A DNA stretch of 64,000 nt. Origin: Membranipora membranacea (lineage: Eukaryota; Bryozoa; Gymnolaemata; Cheilostomatida; Membraniporidae). The notes beneath the pieces are model-generated. The model saw nothing but the letters and a program-made list of their open reading frames with translations, had not been told where the DNA came from and did no database searches. A program made the translations under genes and the position numbers. The stretch is taken from the NCBI GenBank assembly GCA_914767715.1, contig OU612072.1, positions 6,140,001-6,204,000 of the forward strand. Reading direction: 5' to 3'. Positions 22,402-34,600 of the stretch are shown here, in pieces. Within the stretch, counting starts at the first letter, position 1. Each line of letters begins with the position of its first letter.

Positions 22402-24063
22402 TTCAGCATCACTAGTGGTGCTTACTGACACAAAGTCGTCTTCTTCGTCCTGACTCCCATCGGCAGCGTCTGAAACGCTGACACTATTATCATCTTCATT
22501 AGCTAAGTCAGGCTCTGATGATTTTGCACTCTTAGCCTGATGACTTGAGCTCTGGGACACAGGGCGCAGCGTATCACCCTCATGAGGCAGGGGAGAATCG
22601 CTGGATTTAGGTTTATGAGTTTGGTCAGTGTTGGATTGTACACGAATACTGTCACCACCTGCTGTCTCATCAGGTGTCAGTGGCTCACTCCTGGCGGTGG
22701 CTTGTTTAAGTAAGCTGTTACCGTATGATCTTGTGTTTGATGAGTCTGCCTGTTGTTTCTTTGCGCTCGAGCTTAGTGGTTTCAAAATATCCTCATCATA
22801 AATGTCAATTTTATTTTCTTCATATAAAGCCTTTGATTTTAGTTCCTCCGCCTGGCATTCTTTTTGTCTTTCTTTGCACCAGTCAATCATCAACTGAAGG
22901 GCATTCTCCGGTCTATGAAGCACCAGTTTAGCTGTCATATGCTGTGTAAAGATATAAAAATATATGGATCATTATTTGTGTGGTCACAAGCTGCTTTTAA
23001 TGACAAAACACTTTTGGTTGATAACCCTAGCAATTGATTGATTGATTGATTTTATTTCTATCACAATCATGATATATTTTGTGAAGAAAAGGTGTTAAAT
23101 ACTGATGCCCATGATATTAAGAATGATAGCAGTGTAACATACATGGAGTAAAAAGTCTCTGAGGCTGGAAGTCATTTAACATAAATTATTATACAAGTTT
23201 ATTTAGCTTGAGTGCTGCCTGGCGTAAAAGAGAATCTCTGCCACTTGTGCTTCTGTATTTAATAGTACGATATCGTCCTGATGGGCACTTTTCATGAAAG
23301 TAATTTAGAAAATGTTTGTCGACATACATATATTGCAGTAGCAAGGTTTTAGTTTTGACATTTTGACATATGACATTTTCAATCTCAACATTGAAAAATA
23401 TAACGTTTTATAGCCATTATAAGTAATCAGCACATATTGATATGGTAATTCCAATTCAGTCAGTGCTCCTCCCCTCCAGTTTAAAAAATGGGAAGAAAAT
23501 GGCGCTCATATATATAACTAAACTGGGCTAATCTGAGATTGATTTCGCTACACCAGTGCGTTCTGGAATTAACGAAAAAAAACCAGGAGAAAAGATTGTA
23601 TTAGCCTTATCTAGTATGGTTCTCACTCAATACGGTGCATACTTGTTTCTAAACTTATTTGAAAAAAACTAACCTGAAAGTTATTCAGTATCAGATGCTT
23701 CTCATAATATCTCATAGACCGCTCATAAGGATCTATCAATGGAGGAGCTTTTGGTTTGTAATGTGTGATTGCTGGCTTCTCTTGACCCTCTTTGAATAAA
23801 TCAGTGTCAACAGATTCCTCAGTTATTTCTACATTTCCACCACTAACTGTTTGAACACCAGGTGTACTAGCTGCTAGCTTTGCTGCCCTCTGTTCTTTCT
23901 CCCACAAGGCTTTTGATAGATGCCATGGCTGCTGCTGCTCTCTTGGTATACTCCCTAGTATACTTTGTATCACACTTAGTTTTTGCTCATATGAAAAGTC
24001 CTTTGCAGCTTTGAGAAAGTCTGTAGTTGAAGGCCTTTGGTTTTGTTGAGCATCGGTAGCCAT
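22399..24063 (-). CDS. RIIa (R2D2)-type docking-domain protein with acidic tail
   Basis: Two exons, 23674-24063 and 22399-22941, join in phase 0 (CAG|GTTAGT to ACACAG|CAT) to give 310 aa. Residues about 112-152 ('DPYERSMRYYEKHLIL', then 'LVLHRPENALQLMIDW') read as an RIIa / DPY-30-like dimerisation-docking helix pair. This is the type found in PKA regulatory subunits and in sperm and ciliary proteins such as TEX55 and EFCAB10. The N-terminal ~110 residues contain a helical segment ('FLKAAKDFSYEQKLSV') and an acidic linker. The C-terminal ~130 residues are Ser/Asp/Glu-rich and end in a very acidic stretch. Such proteins usually anchor or assemble in axonemes, but function here is inferred only from the fold. 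The stop codon overlaps an AATAAA signal. Divergent plus-strand transcription may start from the same upstream region. Confidence 0.75.
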
Positions 24064-25453
24064 GTTGGAACAGGAAATGAAACCATAACGACCAATGATA
24101 TCTCTTGGTGAAAAAATTAAACTTCATAAGAGATCAAGGTAAATCCTTACATTTTGATTGGCTGAATTAGGAGGCTTGTCTGACCTATATTCTCCATGTG
24201 CTTCTTCAAATTTTATGTAAACAATGAAGAAGTGGTTTTGTAAGCAGGCTTACATAATCTTGCTCATTCATTTGAACAGCTGGGTTTAGGCTGCATAAAA
24301 AGCTCACAGATTACTAGCAAAACATGCCTGTACCAAATGATAACCATATTTGGAAGCTTTATTGTCATTGTTAGTAATGAGATAATTATCCAAGCAAACA
24401 TTACATAACATTCCAATAGTTAGTAAAGTAAGACTCAGCAACACAGACAGTGGAATCAGTCACATTTCAAGCTACTGAGGGCAACCAGAGTGACTTTTGG
24501 TGGAGGTGAATAAATAAAAGAGAAGAGTTTCGAGAAGAAGGCAAAGGAAAGAGGCAGACAAACAGGAGGGTAAGTTTATCTTATTTATAAAACTTTTAAT
24601 AAATAACACCAGCTGCCCTTACTCAATACTAACAGGCTCGAACTGAATGGACCTGTTGGCAACACACCATGATTATGGCATTGGATTGGGCTGCAGTCAT
24701 ATAGGCAGAAGGCAATCAGTTGTCCTGCATCCTGTCCTCTGGGAGTATGCAGATGAACACAGGCCCACTACCATTACTTACAGATCAAGTGTATTCTGCC
24801 GTCAGAACAACAACAGAGCCTCCATTAATAAATTGTCTTGGGTTTGGCGATACAACCCACTCAGTGTGAAAAGAAATATTTTATTTTAGCTTCTCAGCCC
24901 TTTGCAAGGCTCATACTAAATCCTGACGCACTAGTAGTCACACAGCAAAGTTGCACTCTCCACAGGCTCATGGCACACACAGACTGCATTGAAGACCTCA
25001 TGTTTTTGCATGTTGACAAGCCACCGGTAGCATTGTTGTGGTGTCTTAATATATATATATATATACTTTATTCTGTCTCTGCCATTATGGTTAAGAAATA
25101 TGGTGCGTCGGTTGGTTTTCAGAAAAGTTACTATGCCTTCCAGCACTTTTAACTGCCATTCAGCAGTCTTGCCACACCTATCACCAGCGCCTGTAGGCCT
25201 AATTTGTATTCTGTGAGACATATTTTTTCGAAAAACGTTGCTAAATTAAAAGTGTAAGAACTGTGAGTGAAGTCATATCGAGTATTTGCCACAAGTGAGC
25301 CAGCTTTTGGTAATTAAAATTTCTTTCCTGTGTGTCATTCTTGTAGCGAGTAAAGCCTTTTGAAGTAGAACAAATAACTAGTCCTTCTGTCTCAAATTAT
25401 CATTGCTTGGGAAGAAGATCCGCTACTGTGATTCTGTATAGCCTTGATATATT
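24064..25453. other. Intergenic; possible noncoding exon near 24450-24570
   Basis: A purine-rich stretch ending at a good donor (GAGG|GTAAGTTT at about 24570) could be a plus-strand 5' noncoding exon for one of the next genes; no matching transcript can be shown. A short (at)n run lies at about 25050-25063. Overlapping frames at 24647-25221 carry no domain. Confidence 0.3.
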
Positions 25454-25741
25454 ATGTTTTGGTTGTGCAAAATCTCCCACCTGCAAAACTCCCAATTGGA
25501 TTGGCATAATGCCAATAATACTATGCAAACAACATTGTTACATAATAAATTCTTGGCGAGACAATCCAATAATCTCACTAAGTTTATTGCTCCACTACGG
25601 AAGGACATCGACCCAGAACTCACCAATCACAAAGATACTGTCAGACCAGTGACTCTAGATATGTCCATAGTTATTGGTCAGACATTATTGATAATTCCTG
25701 CTGTTTTGATCATTTTGTTTACCACTAGATTTATTTTATAG
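25454..25741 (+). CDS. Possible small single-pass membrane protein (95 aa)
   Basis: The open frame ends TAG at 25741. The last ~27 residues form a strong hydrophobic helix ('IGQTLLIIPAVLIILFTT') followed by a short Arg-containing tail, as in a tail-anchored or type-II protein. The middle is polar with 'APLRKDIDPEL' and shows ordinary codon use. The N-terminus is unsure: the ATG at 25454 gives a Trp/Cys-containing start, and an upstream splice acceptor could replace it. No family is recognised, and no AATAAA follows closely. It precedes the carrier gene by about 280 bp on the same strand. Confidence 0.35.
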   Translation: MFWLCKISHLQNSQLDWHNANNTMQTTLLHNKFLARQSNNLTKFIAPLRKDIDPELTNHKDTVRPVTLDMSIVIGQTLLIIPAVLIILFTTRFIL

Positions 25742-26023
25742 AGACCTGGATTTATTGATACTTTACCTGTCTGCTATGTTATGTGATTTTTGTTATTGTC
25801 AAGTCTATAAATTGTGGCGACCAGTTAGGTTTTACATTCTAGCTGCATACAATTTACGTACATACAATTTAGTATCTTTGTTCATATATGGCTCTTTTTT
25901 TACTTTTGTAGATACAGGTATTGAATGTAGTACCCACCTCATGAAAGCTGCCCGTTAAACCAACTACTATACTTTACAGCATCACCAGATTCCTAGTCGT
26001 TGTTGATTGACACGGCCACACTG

Positions 26024-29000
26024 ATGGATTTTGTCGCAGGCTGTGTGGGAGGTAGGTCAGCTCATAATTAGTCTAAATTGTGTCCATTTGCCTGCATCCC
26101 GAGATGCTTCCGCTCCACTAGTCACGCTTGGCATGACCAGTGGAAGGGGAGTAACTAGTATGCAGGAAAACTGGATCAAACTTGATTTAACTCATATTTA
26201 ACAACTAGGCAGGAGTAAGGATATATCCTTACTCTGTGATATGATAGTTATGCTGTCTGGCCACAAATCTTACTCGCTGACCTTTCACAATTTAAATCTT
26301 CTGTTACAAGGGAAGATTCTATACTCTATAGGTTTATTGTAAGCTTAGCTATGAAAATATGCCACTTTGTCATTAGGCTAAATATGGAGACTTTAGATAA
26401 AATAGGAGATACAAAGATTACCCTATTTGACTTCATTAACGGATAATTAATTATTGTCTCCTCTAACCATGAGTTTCATCATGATAACTTACTGTTGCTC
26501 TCTTTCAGGTGCTGCAGGATGTTTGGCTTCTCATCCCCTTGACACTGTCAAGGTATGTAATGTTTATTGAGATCTCAACGGCAATTGTGCACACTAAAGC
26601 TTGATAGTGCAAATACTGTAGGAAATCAGTGTCGTTCTATTGATTGCTGAATGTCGGAAATAGAAAATGGGTCAATTCCTAGAATTAATCATACCGAGGA
26701 GTTTGGGACATTTATTCGTGGCAAATTTACGATTTTGTGGAGTCCTATACCATCGTTATTTGGAGTTGTCCCATTTATGTCAATGGGTAGGCAACACCTA
26801 ATTTCTGGTAGAATTTACTTGAAATATTGAAAAGTCAGTACAGATTGTTGCAATTATTTATTGTGTTCTTTGCGCAATCAACACAATCAACACCCATAAT
26901 CTGATAAACCAAGTCGATGACCTTTGCACAATAGTACTTGTACCAGAGTTCCTAAACTGAAGAACCTTGTAGCTCCAGCCAAGAGGAAAGGATTTGTATG
27001 CAGTGTGGAACCTTTGTTGTCTGAAGGCATTAATCTGTATGAATGATTGTTATTTTACAGGTAAGACTGCAGTGTTGTCAAGCTGCCACATCACTGGGTA
27101 CTTGGCAGTGTTTTAGACAGATAGTTCAGAATGAGTCATTTGGTGCTTTATATAAAGGTAAGATCTTATATTGACTTGAGTTATGTTTGTTACGCTGGTG
27201 TCATAGAGTCTCGGCAGACACAGTGTGACATGAACACTGAATATTATCTAAGCACAATCCCCCCCATTCAATATCGTAGATGAATTTGGATCCAGGAGGA
27301 GTTTATAGCCTGTTTGGGAAACAACATTTTTGGAGGAGAGGAGGTAAAAAAACCTTGAAATATACCAAGAGACCCTATCCCAATGTGGAGTCCTTAGTTA
27401 GAAACGATTCAAAATAATATATATAATAATATATAAAATCACTTCTATTTCGTGATTGTTTTACCATATTAAGCCTCTGCATTAGATACAGTTAAAGATC
27501 TAATATATTATGTACTGATGTGTCACAGTCAGTTTGGCCTTTAAATCCAACTTGCTGTATTACTAATTTTTATTACAGGTCTTGTCTCCCCTCTCTCCAC
27601 AGTAGCTGCTATTAACTCTGTATGTTTTGGATCTTATGGTGCTATAGTTAGAAGAACAGAAGATCCGACGGCGCTCACATCTCACTTTGTAGCTGGTGCT
27701 GGCGCTGGTAAGAATATTCAGAATTTGTGTTTCTTAAACAAAGCGAGTAAACTCAGGCTGGTTATGGTATTACTTTTACTGCTAGTACAGACAGACTGCT
27801 TAAGATGCTAACCTTGATGTATTGGTCATAGTATTGAACATTTAGGTATTATGATGACGTCTTCATCTACTGATTCGGATCATCCATACACAGTTGTTAA
27901 CTCCCAATTGGAAAAAACAAGAACATAAATAACCACCATAACAATTATTTAAAGATTTATGAAACACGAAAGTTGTACTCATTGCTATCATCCATTTATA
28001 ATATGTCTACTAAGAGCAGGTTAACAAACTGAATGGCAATACTTGCTATGATAATACTGCATAGTTTCATATTGCCCTGCCAAGACATCAGCTGAAATTA
28101 TTATTATTGAGGAGTTTCCTTTCCTCTAAACAGGTGGGTGCAACTTCTGAATTTTTTCATCATATCGTTGCCTATTGTTGTATCCTTGTGTTGTAGGCTT
28201 GGTTATATGTCCACTCATGTGCCCTATGGAGTTGGCTAAATGTAAACTACAGATGCAATCTCAACATCAAAGGTAAGGCTGTGAAGTTGAGGAGTGGAGG
28301 CTTCATGACATCAACTCTAACATAAAAACTTGTCTTTCTTCATCCAAAATCGAAAAAAAGAACACAGGAATAATTATTCCATGTATTGTAAAAGAATATT
28401 GAACATGGCGTTATTGAATCAGCTTTAAAAAAGATTTGACAATTCACCATAATTTGTTCTGGACATGGGTAGTATTGGGTTCGGTAAGGAAGGTTTGCCA
28501 ATCACATGCTGTGATTGGGTGTAAACTTTCTATACATCGACCCTAATATAGATGTGGTGTTGATATGATATACAATGTAACGATTACTGATGGTCAAACG
28601 GTGACTACTTGTCAGTAAATAATTAACTTTGATTTCCTTTTTTTTCAGTAAAAATCCACAAGTTTCACTCACTCGCCCATACATTCTACACCAAAGATTA
28701 CACAACCATCACACATTTAGCGGCCCCGTCGACTGTCTCAAGGCCGTGTACAGACAGGAGGGTTATATCGGCCTGAACAGAGGCATGCTGGGACTAATAG
28801 TACGAGAAGTACCGGCTATCGGTACATATTTCGCCTGCTATGAATGGTTCCAGAAGCTGTACAGAGACAATATGGTTGGTTGATATTTGTAGCAATGAGA
28901 CAGTGATTTTATTGAAATTACATATCTGACTCATAAGCATGTTCTAGTATCTATTTATAATAGATTCCTTAGGTGTTGAGATAAGATCTGGACGTGCTAT

Positions 29001-29957
29001 ACATATTGGCAAATGGGTAACCTTAGATCAGGCATGATCCAATTTGCCTGCATTTAGGTTTTGAGCCGTCGCCGCTCACCACCAGTGGAACGGGAACGAC
29101 CGGACTGCCTAAAATCCTCCCTTTCGTTCTGCAAATCATGACTTACTTGCTATCAGTCCACCTCACAATATGTATTGTTCCGGATATTAGGGGAGCACTG
29201 TGTTTGGTTGATATTAAACGCTATTGATACTTTTTAATGCCCTCATATTTTTTGTGCCTCATTGGATCATGGATCATTTTGCAGTTGGCAACAGAGCTCA
29301 AAAAGAGAAGAGAGACCTTAGTTACAATAGATGTTTTTTCCTGTTGACCTAGATGGGGTCTGATTAGCATGCTTGAAAGGCTCATATTCTCGCTAACTCC
29401 GCCCCCACAAATTTGTACCCAGACTTCCTCACCAAGCATGTTTTCATATACAATTCAAAAGCTATCAATCATACTAATACTAATATTATCAACTTCCCGT
29501 AGTTGCAAGGAGAATAGATTAAATAACTTGCTACCAAGGCTATCCAGTTTTGTTCCGGCTGTACTTACTTGCACGATTTAACTCCATATACTTTCTCTTT
29601 CAGGCTGTTGATCAATGCCCTCTCAGCTTCCTATTTTTGGCCGGAGGCAGTGCCGGCTGCCTATCGTGGGCGTCGTCCTACCCTGCTGATGTAATTAAGT
29701 CCCGCCTTCAATGCGACGGAAAATATGACTCGAGGCGGAAACGATTCCGATACAAATACTCAGGATATACTGACTGTTTATGTAAATCTGTGAAAGCCGA
29801 GGGATTCGCTGTTTTGTTTAGAGGACTTTCTTCTTCAATGCTTCGGGCATTCCCTAATAATGGTGTGTGTCTGATGGTCGTATCCGTGTGCCACAGTTTT
29901 TATGGTACGAAGATGGCAAGCTCAGATTCTCAATCATTATATGATACAGTTTTATGA
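26024..29957 (+). CDS. Mitochondrial carrier, SLC25A45/47/48-like
   Basis: Seven exons: 26024-26051, 26509-26552, 27061-27157, 27579-27707, 28197-28272, 28649-28874 and 29604-29957. They join in consistent phase to 317 aa, the normal length for a six-helix inner-membrane carrier. All three signature motifs P-x-[DE]-x2-[KR] are present: 'PLDTVK' in repeat 1, 'PMELAK' in repeat 2 and 'PADVIK' in repeat 3, each followed by a basic residue and a Leu-Gln step. The N-terminus 'MDFVAGCVGGAAG' and 'HPLDTVKVRLQ' resemble the SLC25A45/47/48 group of amino-acid and carnitine-related carriers. The substrate is not settled by sequence. The donor after exon 6 is the weak ATG|GTTGGT. A MITE of family M1 sits 17 bp after the first donor. 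No lesion was seen. Confidence 0.9.
26069..26190 (+). mobile_element. MITE family M1, copy 1 (SLC25 intron 1)
   Basis: This is a palindromic element beginning TAGTC and ending CTTGATTTA. Its arms are 'catttgcctgcatcccgag' and 'ctagtatgcaggaaaactgg', and its centre is the inverted 'ccactagtcacg / catgaccagtgg'. It is flanked by CTCATAAT (26061-26068) and CTCATATT (26191-26198), an 8-bp target duplication with one change, as expected for hAT-type elements. Confidence 0.75.
29024..29122 (+). mobile_element. MITE family M1, decayed copy 2
   Basis: The left arm 'tagatcaggcatgatcc' and 'atttgcctgcat' is clear, and the centre 'ccaccagtgg' is left. The right arm is rearranged. It lies in intron 6 of the carrier gene. 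No target duplication was seen. Confidence 0.5.
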
Positions 29958-31335
29958 TATCGACTCGAGATCGATGTTTTTCTTTTAAACGGTCAGTCGA
30001 ATTTGTCTCAATTTTACCTGTCACAATGATAATCAGCAGTAATATTTTTAAGCTGGAGCGATGTTAACATGCAATGCACCCGTCTCATTTTGAAGATGTC
30101 TTTATTCTGGCAATTTTTGAGGCCATTTTACTTCATGTAGCTTTTATTACCGCTATCTCACCTCCAATATTTTACATAAAACACCAATTTTATTTTATGT
30201 TTTAATTCCATTGCTTATTCCTTGTTGAATTTTTATTTTGTTTTGCCGACGGTAAAGAATAAGAAAATATGAATATCAATGCTCATTCCCATCTACGCTA
30301 AATGATTGAGGCTGTCGTCCATGGTCTAGCTGCCTATGTGCTAAAATCGGAATTGAACATTTACAAGAATTTAAATGAGTGTTAGCTCTGCAGCTATGAA
30401 AGTGACTAATTAAATGGTACCCAATACCTTGATAGCTTTCGTGCTCCAAGCGATGGGGTGAAATTACACTTAAGGTCATCTGTACTAAAGATACAGACAA
30501 CGAGGGGCTGTCGGGGGGGGGGGGGGGGCTCAGACTATAATGATACCAAAGTACTTATGCTACAATATTATTACAATACGTGACAGTATCATATTATCGT
30601 ATTTGCATTTTAAAAGTCGATGTCAGGAGCTGGCATTAGCCAATTAAAGTGCCCATGTGACAGGGCCAGCCTAGCATAGAATCACATTTTGTATGATTAT
30701 AGCCATATTAAACAATTATGCTATATTATCTCCATGCAAATAAATACACAAAAATATTAAATGCTACTTCCAGAGACCGGGTGTCCTTGCAGAGACTTCA
30801 GTTAAAGTTGAAAACATCAACAAGGACGGGAATAAAGGATAGATACAAGATTTTATATAGTTCTCAACACCATTGATTGTCCGAATAGTTTGCTTGATAT
30901 AGACGTAAAAGTGTTTTGAAATAATGTTGAAGTCTTGGGGCTCTCCCCACGCAGGACTGTCTATAATATCTATAAATTAAGAATCCCAATCTATAAACTT
31001 AAGCGCGCTGCTTTGCTACACAACGACCATACACACACAAAGAGAGCACAGGAGGCACACAGCACTTCAGAGATAAATCTATAAATCTATATCTTTACAT
31101 TGATATCATCTATAAAATCTATATCTTTACTTGCATCTATCTATAAGCCTACAAGCCTATAAGCTAAGAAATTGTCATCTATAATCTATACTATAAGTAG
31201 TGGGGGGGGGCCCAGTCTTGGAAATGAATGCTAGACTTTTATGCCTCAACTTGTGAGAAAATCGCCATACCAGTGAACCAAAGCTTTAGAGATTTATCAA
31301 TTGAACAGAGCAGTCTTTCTTCCCTGTCAATACCT
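29958..31335. other. 3' flank of the carrier gene, low-complexity DNA
   Basis: This holds the likely 3' UTR of the carrier gene. An AATAAA lies at 30739-30744, far downstream, and no closer canonical hexamer was seen. A 16-bp poly-G is at 30513-30528 and a 9-bp poly-G at 31202-31210. From 30960 to 31200 the motif 'atctataa' recurs many times. No exon was found. Confidence 0.45.
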
Positions 31336-31625
31336 TAATTGATTCTGGATTCAAGGAGGGGTTTGATGGTCAAGGGAGAGGACTTGCGATCTTATGATCC
31401 GGGTTTGATGCCCGGCACCGAAAGTCATGTCAGAATTTACATTTGCAAGCCATTCATACTAGCCAGGTCTGTCAGGTTCAGGACTATAAATACAGGAGTG
31501 TCTGTGTGTTTTCATGCAGTATCAAGATCCCCTCTGCTTCTCCGAAAAAAAAGAGTAGCTGGGGACTGTGGGCAAGGGTCACTGCCCCATACAAGCTTCA
31601 GGCTTAAGTAAGGGAGCCCATTTAA
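31336..31625 (+). repeat. tRNA-derived SINE
   Basis: An A-box-like 'tggtcaagggagaggac' lies at 31366-31382 and a B box 'gggtttgatgccc' at about 31401-31413, with the 'ggcaccg' end and a spacing typical of tRNA. About 200 bp of unrelated body follow. The head differs from that of the other two SINE types in this window. Confidence 0.5.
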
Positions 31626-32820
31626 TAGGGAGGTCAAATACGTCCTTGCGTGAAAAGTATGGAAGGATATATCATAGTCATTTTAATTCTTGATCAAACA
31701 ATATTTACAGTTCGCAGAGTTGGATATGAGTGATATATTCGCCGATGGTCTTTACAAATGGATTAGTGTACGGCCCACCAGTTAATATCATACCCATATT
31801 TTCATCAATAAACTTCCTCATGCTAATGCCAAAATGATATATCTGAGGCTAATCTATTTAGTCCAGAAGCCAACAACATCTAAGATTCAGTTGAATAATT
31901 CCTCTTTGGATGTACAATTTGATTGTGTAGGGCACATAAGTAGGCCTAGGAGTGTTCAAAAGCACAAACTTTACACCTTTCAATGGACACGATAGGGGGC
32001 TGGGGCCGCTTTTAGAGGGCCCAACCTTTTAACATTAGAAAACTATCATATACAATGGGAAAACCGAAGTATTCTATGAGAAAACCCCTACTATTGTAAT
32101 GGAAAACCCAGGTCACATGGTATTGTTTACATAACAATGTATTAGTAAACAGTGTAAGCTGTGTGCTGCACTGGTATTGTACTGACGACTGTAACTGATA
32201 CTCTTACCAAGGAGTTACCCTGTTACTCCTTGCTCCTACCACCAGAAACGTTGTAGCCTACTACAATAGTAGAGTGTGCAAGGCTTTGGTAAGTGGTTGA
32301 AGGACATAAGTATCAAAATCTAGCAGCACAAAATACTTGGTCATAGAAACTATATAGTCTGTCAACATATATGTGTGGAATGTGGATGCTTTTGGTAACA
32401 GAGAACAGACTCACCGAGTAGTCCTTACTAGATCTCAGATGAGGAAAATTAATGATGATGAAAGCCAGGTAAGTTCTCATGAAACAAAGCGAGGAATTCA
32501 ATGTTTGCCTACTTAAACTGGTTATCTGAAGGAAATACATATTCATCACTCCTTGTTAAATCTAGGTTTGGATTGATTTGATTACGAAAGAAGTCCTCTC
32601 GTCTTTTCCATGTGTGCTGTGCGCATTTTGTTTCTACATCTAACATAGTAGGGAAAGTACTGTCCTATCAATATCTGTGACCCGCCAGCCAGAATATCAT
32701 TTGAAGCGAGGTGAAAGAATGTCTCATTTCCATTTTTCAAGTTAATGCTTTAACTGGTAATAAGCATGTTCGCTGTGCTATTGGATACTTGTTGTTGGTT
32801 ATTGGATATTTTCTGTAGGC
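31626..32820. other. Intergenic, no gene seen
   Basis: A ~60-bp segment at 31850-31912 recurs inverted at about 34735-34805 (shared 'gtacatccaaagag', 'aattatt' and 'cttctggacta'). No exon was recognised. Confidence 0.4.
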
Positions 32821-33310
32821 CCCTGCTACAAAGAACACACGGGCTGCATCTGGTATCGCTGACAATGGTGTTGTAGTGCCTCAGATTGGATTGATTTGTG
32901 AGAAAAAAAGGAAAAGTGGCTGCGGGTTATGACGGGAAAGGCTCAGCTCGATCCGAGTCAGCTTGCAAAGGCAGAAATTGATAATGGAGGTGAGGCTGGA
33001 AAATAGAGAATTTCTTATGATTTCAAAACAATTTGTTTTGCATTGTATATGTTAGAAGCACACACTGCACAACACCATCATTTCTGTCTCAAATCTCAAA
33101 ACAGCGGCATATCCTAACGCAGCAAAAGTCAATTGTGTTGCAGGTAAACTGAGGGCTGCGGGCGACGCTAAAGAAGATCACCGATTACCCAGACTCAACG
33201 GCTATGCCTCAGACTGTGCGGCGAGAGAAGCACACTACCATAAACATTGCATCAAAAATTATTCCAGGAAAACTTATGAAAAGGTCACAACGTGGGTTAA
33301 TTTCTTATTT
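32821..33310 (+). pseudogene. Remnant of a Cys/His-motif mobile-element protein
   Basis: Two exon-like pieces are seen. At about 32821-32930 a frame contains 'LICEKKRKSGCG' after a good acceptor (TGTAG|GCCCC). At 33145-33300, after another acceptor (TTGCAG), a frame runs through 'DCAAREAHYHKHCIKNYSR'. The order [C-x(1-2)-C]-K-x-R-K, then D-x-A-A-x-E-x-x-Y-H-x3-C, resembles a common invertebrate family of uncharacterised, transposon-associated proteins. Stops interrupt both pieces and no downstream domain was found, so this is likely a fragment. Assignment by memory of motif only. Confidence 0.35.
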
Positions 33311-34129
33311 GTGTTGAAAATTGTATTGGGTGGATTTCTTTATGTCTAATCATAGTTCAAAACCCTGGAGTAAAATATTTGCAGGAGGAAATGCTCACAA
33401 TTTCACACACGCCTTAAACAGGTGATATTCAACCCTCACTTTATTTAGACTCTCACCTCTGCTTGCAAAAATTTAGTGCTAGCTAACATTAAGTCACCCA
33501 TAAACTGGCTAAACTAAGCTAAACATTACTCCTCCAGGGTAACTACAGGTTTTTTTATGTATTGTTATGTCTTATTCAGCATCTATTTATTATTTTAAGT
33601 AGAGTCTGTGTGTAAATTTGTGGTACGGTGATGTCATAGGTCTAAGCAGTTGACACCCTTTACAAAATGACCATAACCACTTCATTCCCCCCCCCCCCCC
33701 CCGCTTTTATATATCTACTTGCATGTAATACGAGTAATATATTCATCCAACAGATTTGTTATGCAAGCTTTTAACTTAGCTGCTAGATTAGATGTGAGAT
33801 AGAATCATTTTTTGTTCGAAGATTGTACCTCCTGCTGTTGTGTTGAGATCCAGTTATGTGATTATATTTTTCCTGTCATTAATCTAAAGTTTTATCGTTC
33901 ATTCAGTGATACGGCGAAGGACGAAAAACCACACAAAAAGGCTTACAATAACTATTCAGATCTAAGATCATTGTTCATAGTCAAGAAGCACCAAATGTTT
34001 TACAAGATGACCAAGTGAAAAAATACTCTGCATGTATTTGTGTCAATGCAAGTTTTCACATGTATTTTGTGTGGAGATTATTCATGTCCTTTTTTTGCTT
34101 GCCCACAGTTTGTCGCAGGTACCATCACA

Positions 34130-34600
34130 TTTAGGTATGTGTTCTAATGCTTTATATATTTAATTTAACAGGTTTGCTCAAATATTCTACCATCCAATTA
34201 GTCAATGAAGAGAATTTGTACCTTCGATAATCTTGAAGTATATATTGAATACTGGTTTTCACAAGCACGTATTATGGAAATACTTGCTTTTCTTGCTTTC
34301 CTTCTTGTTTACACAGGTCATATTATTGTTGTATGTTTTAATTTTATACATGTTTATACATATATCTCATCTCCCAACTAGTAAATGAAGGGGATTTCTA
34401 CCTTGGTAAAGAATTTATTATATCAATACAGGTTTTCAGTGCATTCGATATGCACATTATTTCGTCTCTCTTCACATTGACACAGGTCACATTGCGAATA
34501 TATCTTATTTTTTCCTTGTCTGTACATGAATGGCATTTCTAAATTAGTCAATAAAGAGGATTTCCTTGTGCCTCAATAGATATTACACACACCCCAGAAT
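34130..34600 (+). repeat. Degenerate tandem repeat, ~170-bp unit, three copies
   Basis: The landmark '[ac]a[ac][ct]tagt[ca]aatgaagaggatttctacctt' recurs near 34194, 34376 and 34539, spaced about 180 and 165 bp. Each copy is preceded by a 'tacacaggt' or 'gacacaggt' box. The copies are strongly diverged. Confidence 0.45.

Noticed and set aside
22725-22931. 68-codon plus-strand frame
   Set aside because: It is antisense to exon 2 of the RIIa-domain gene.
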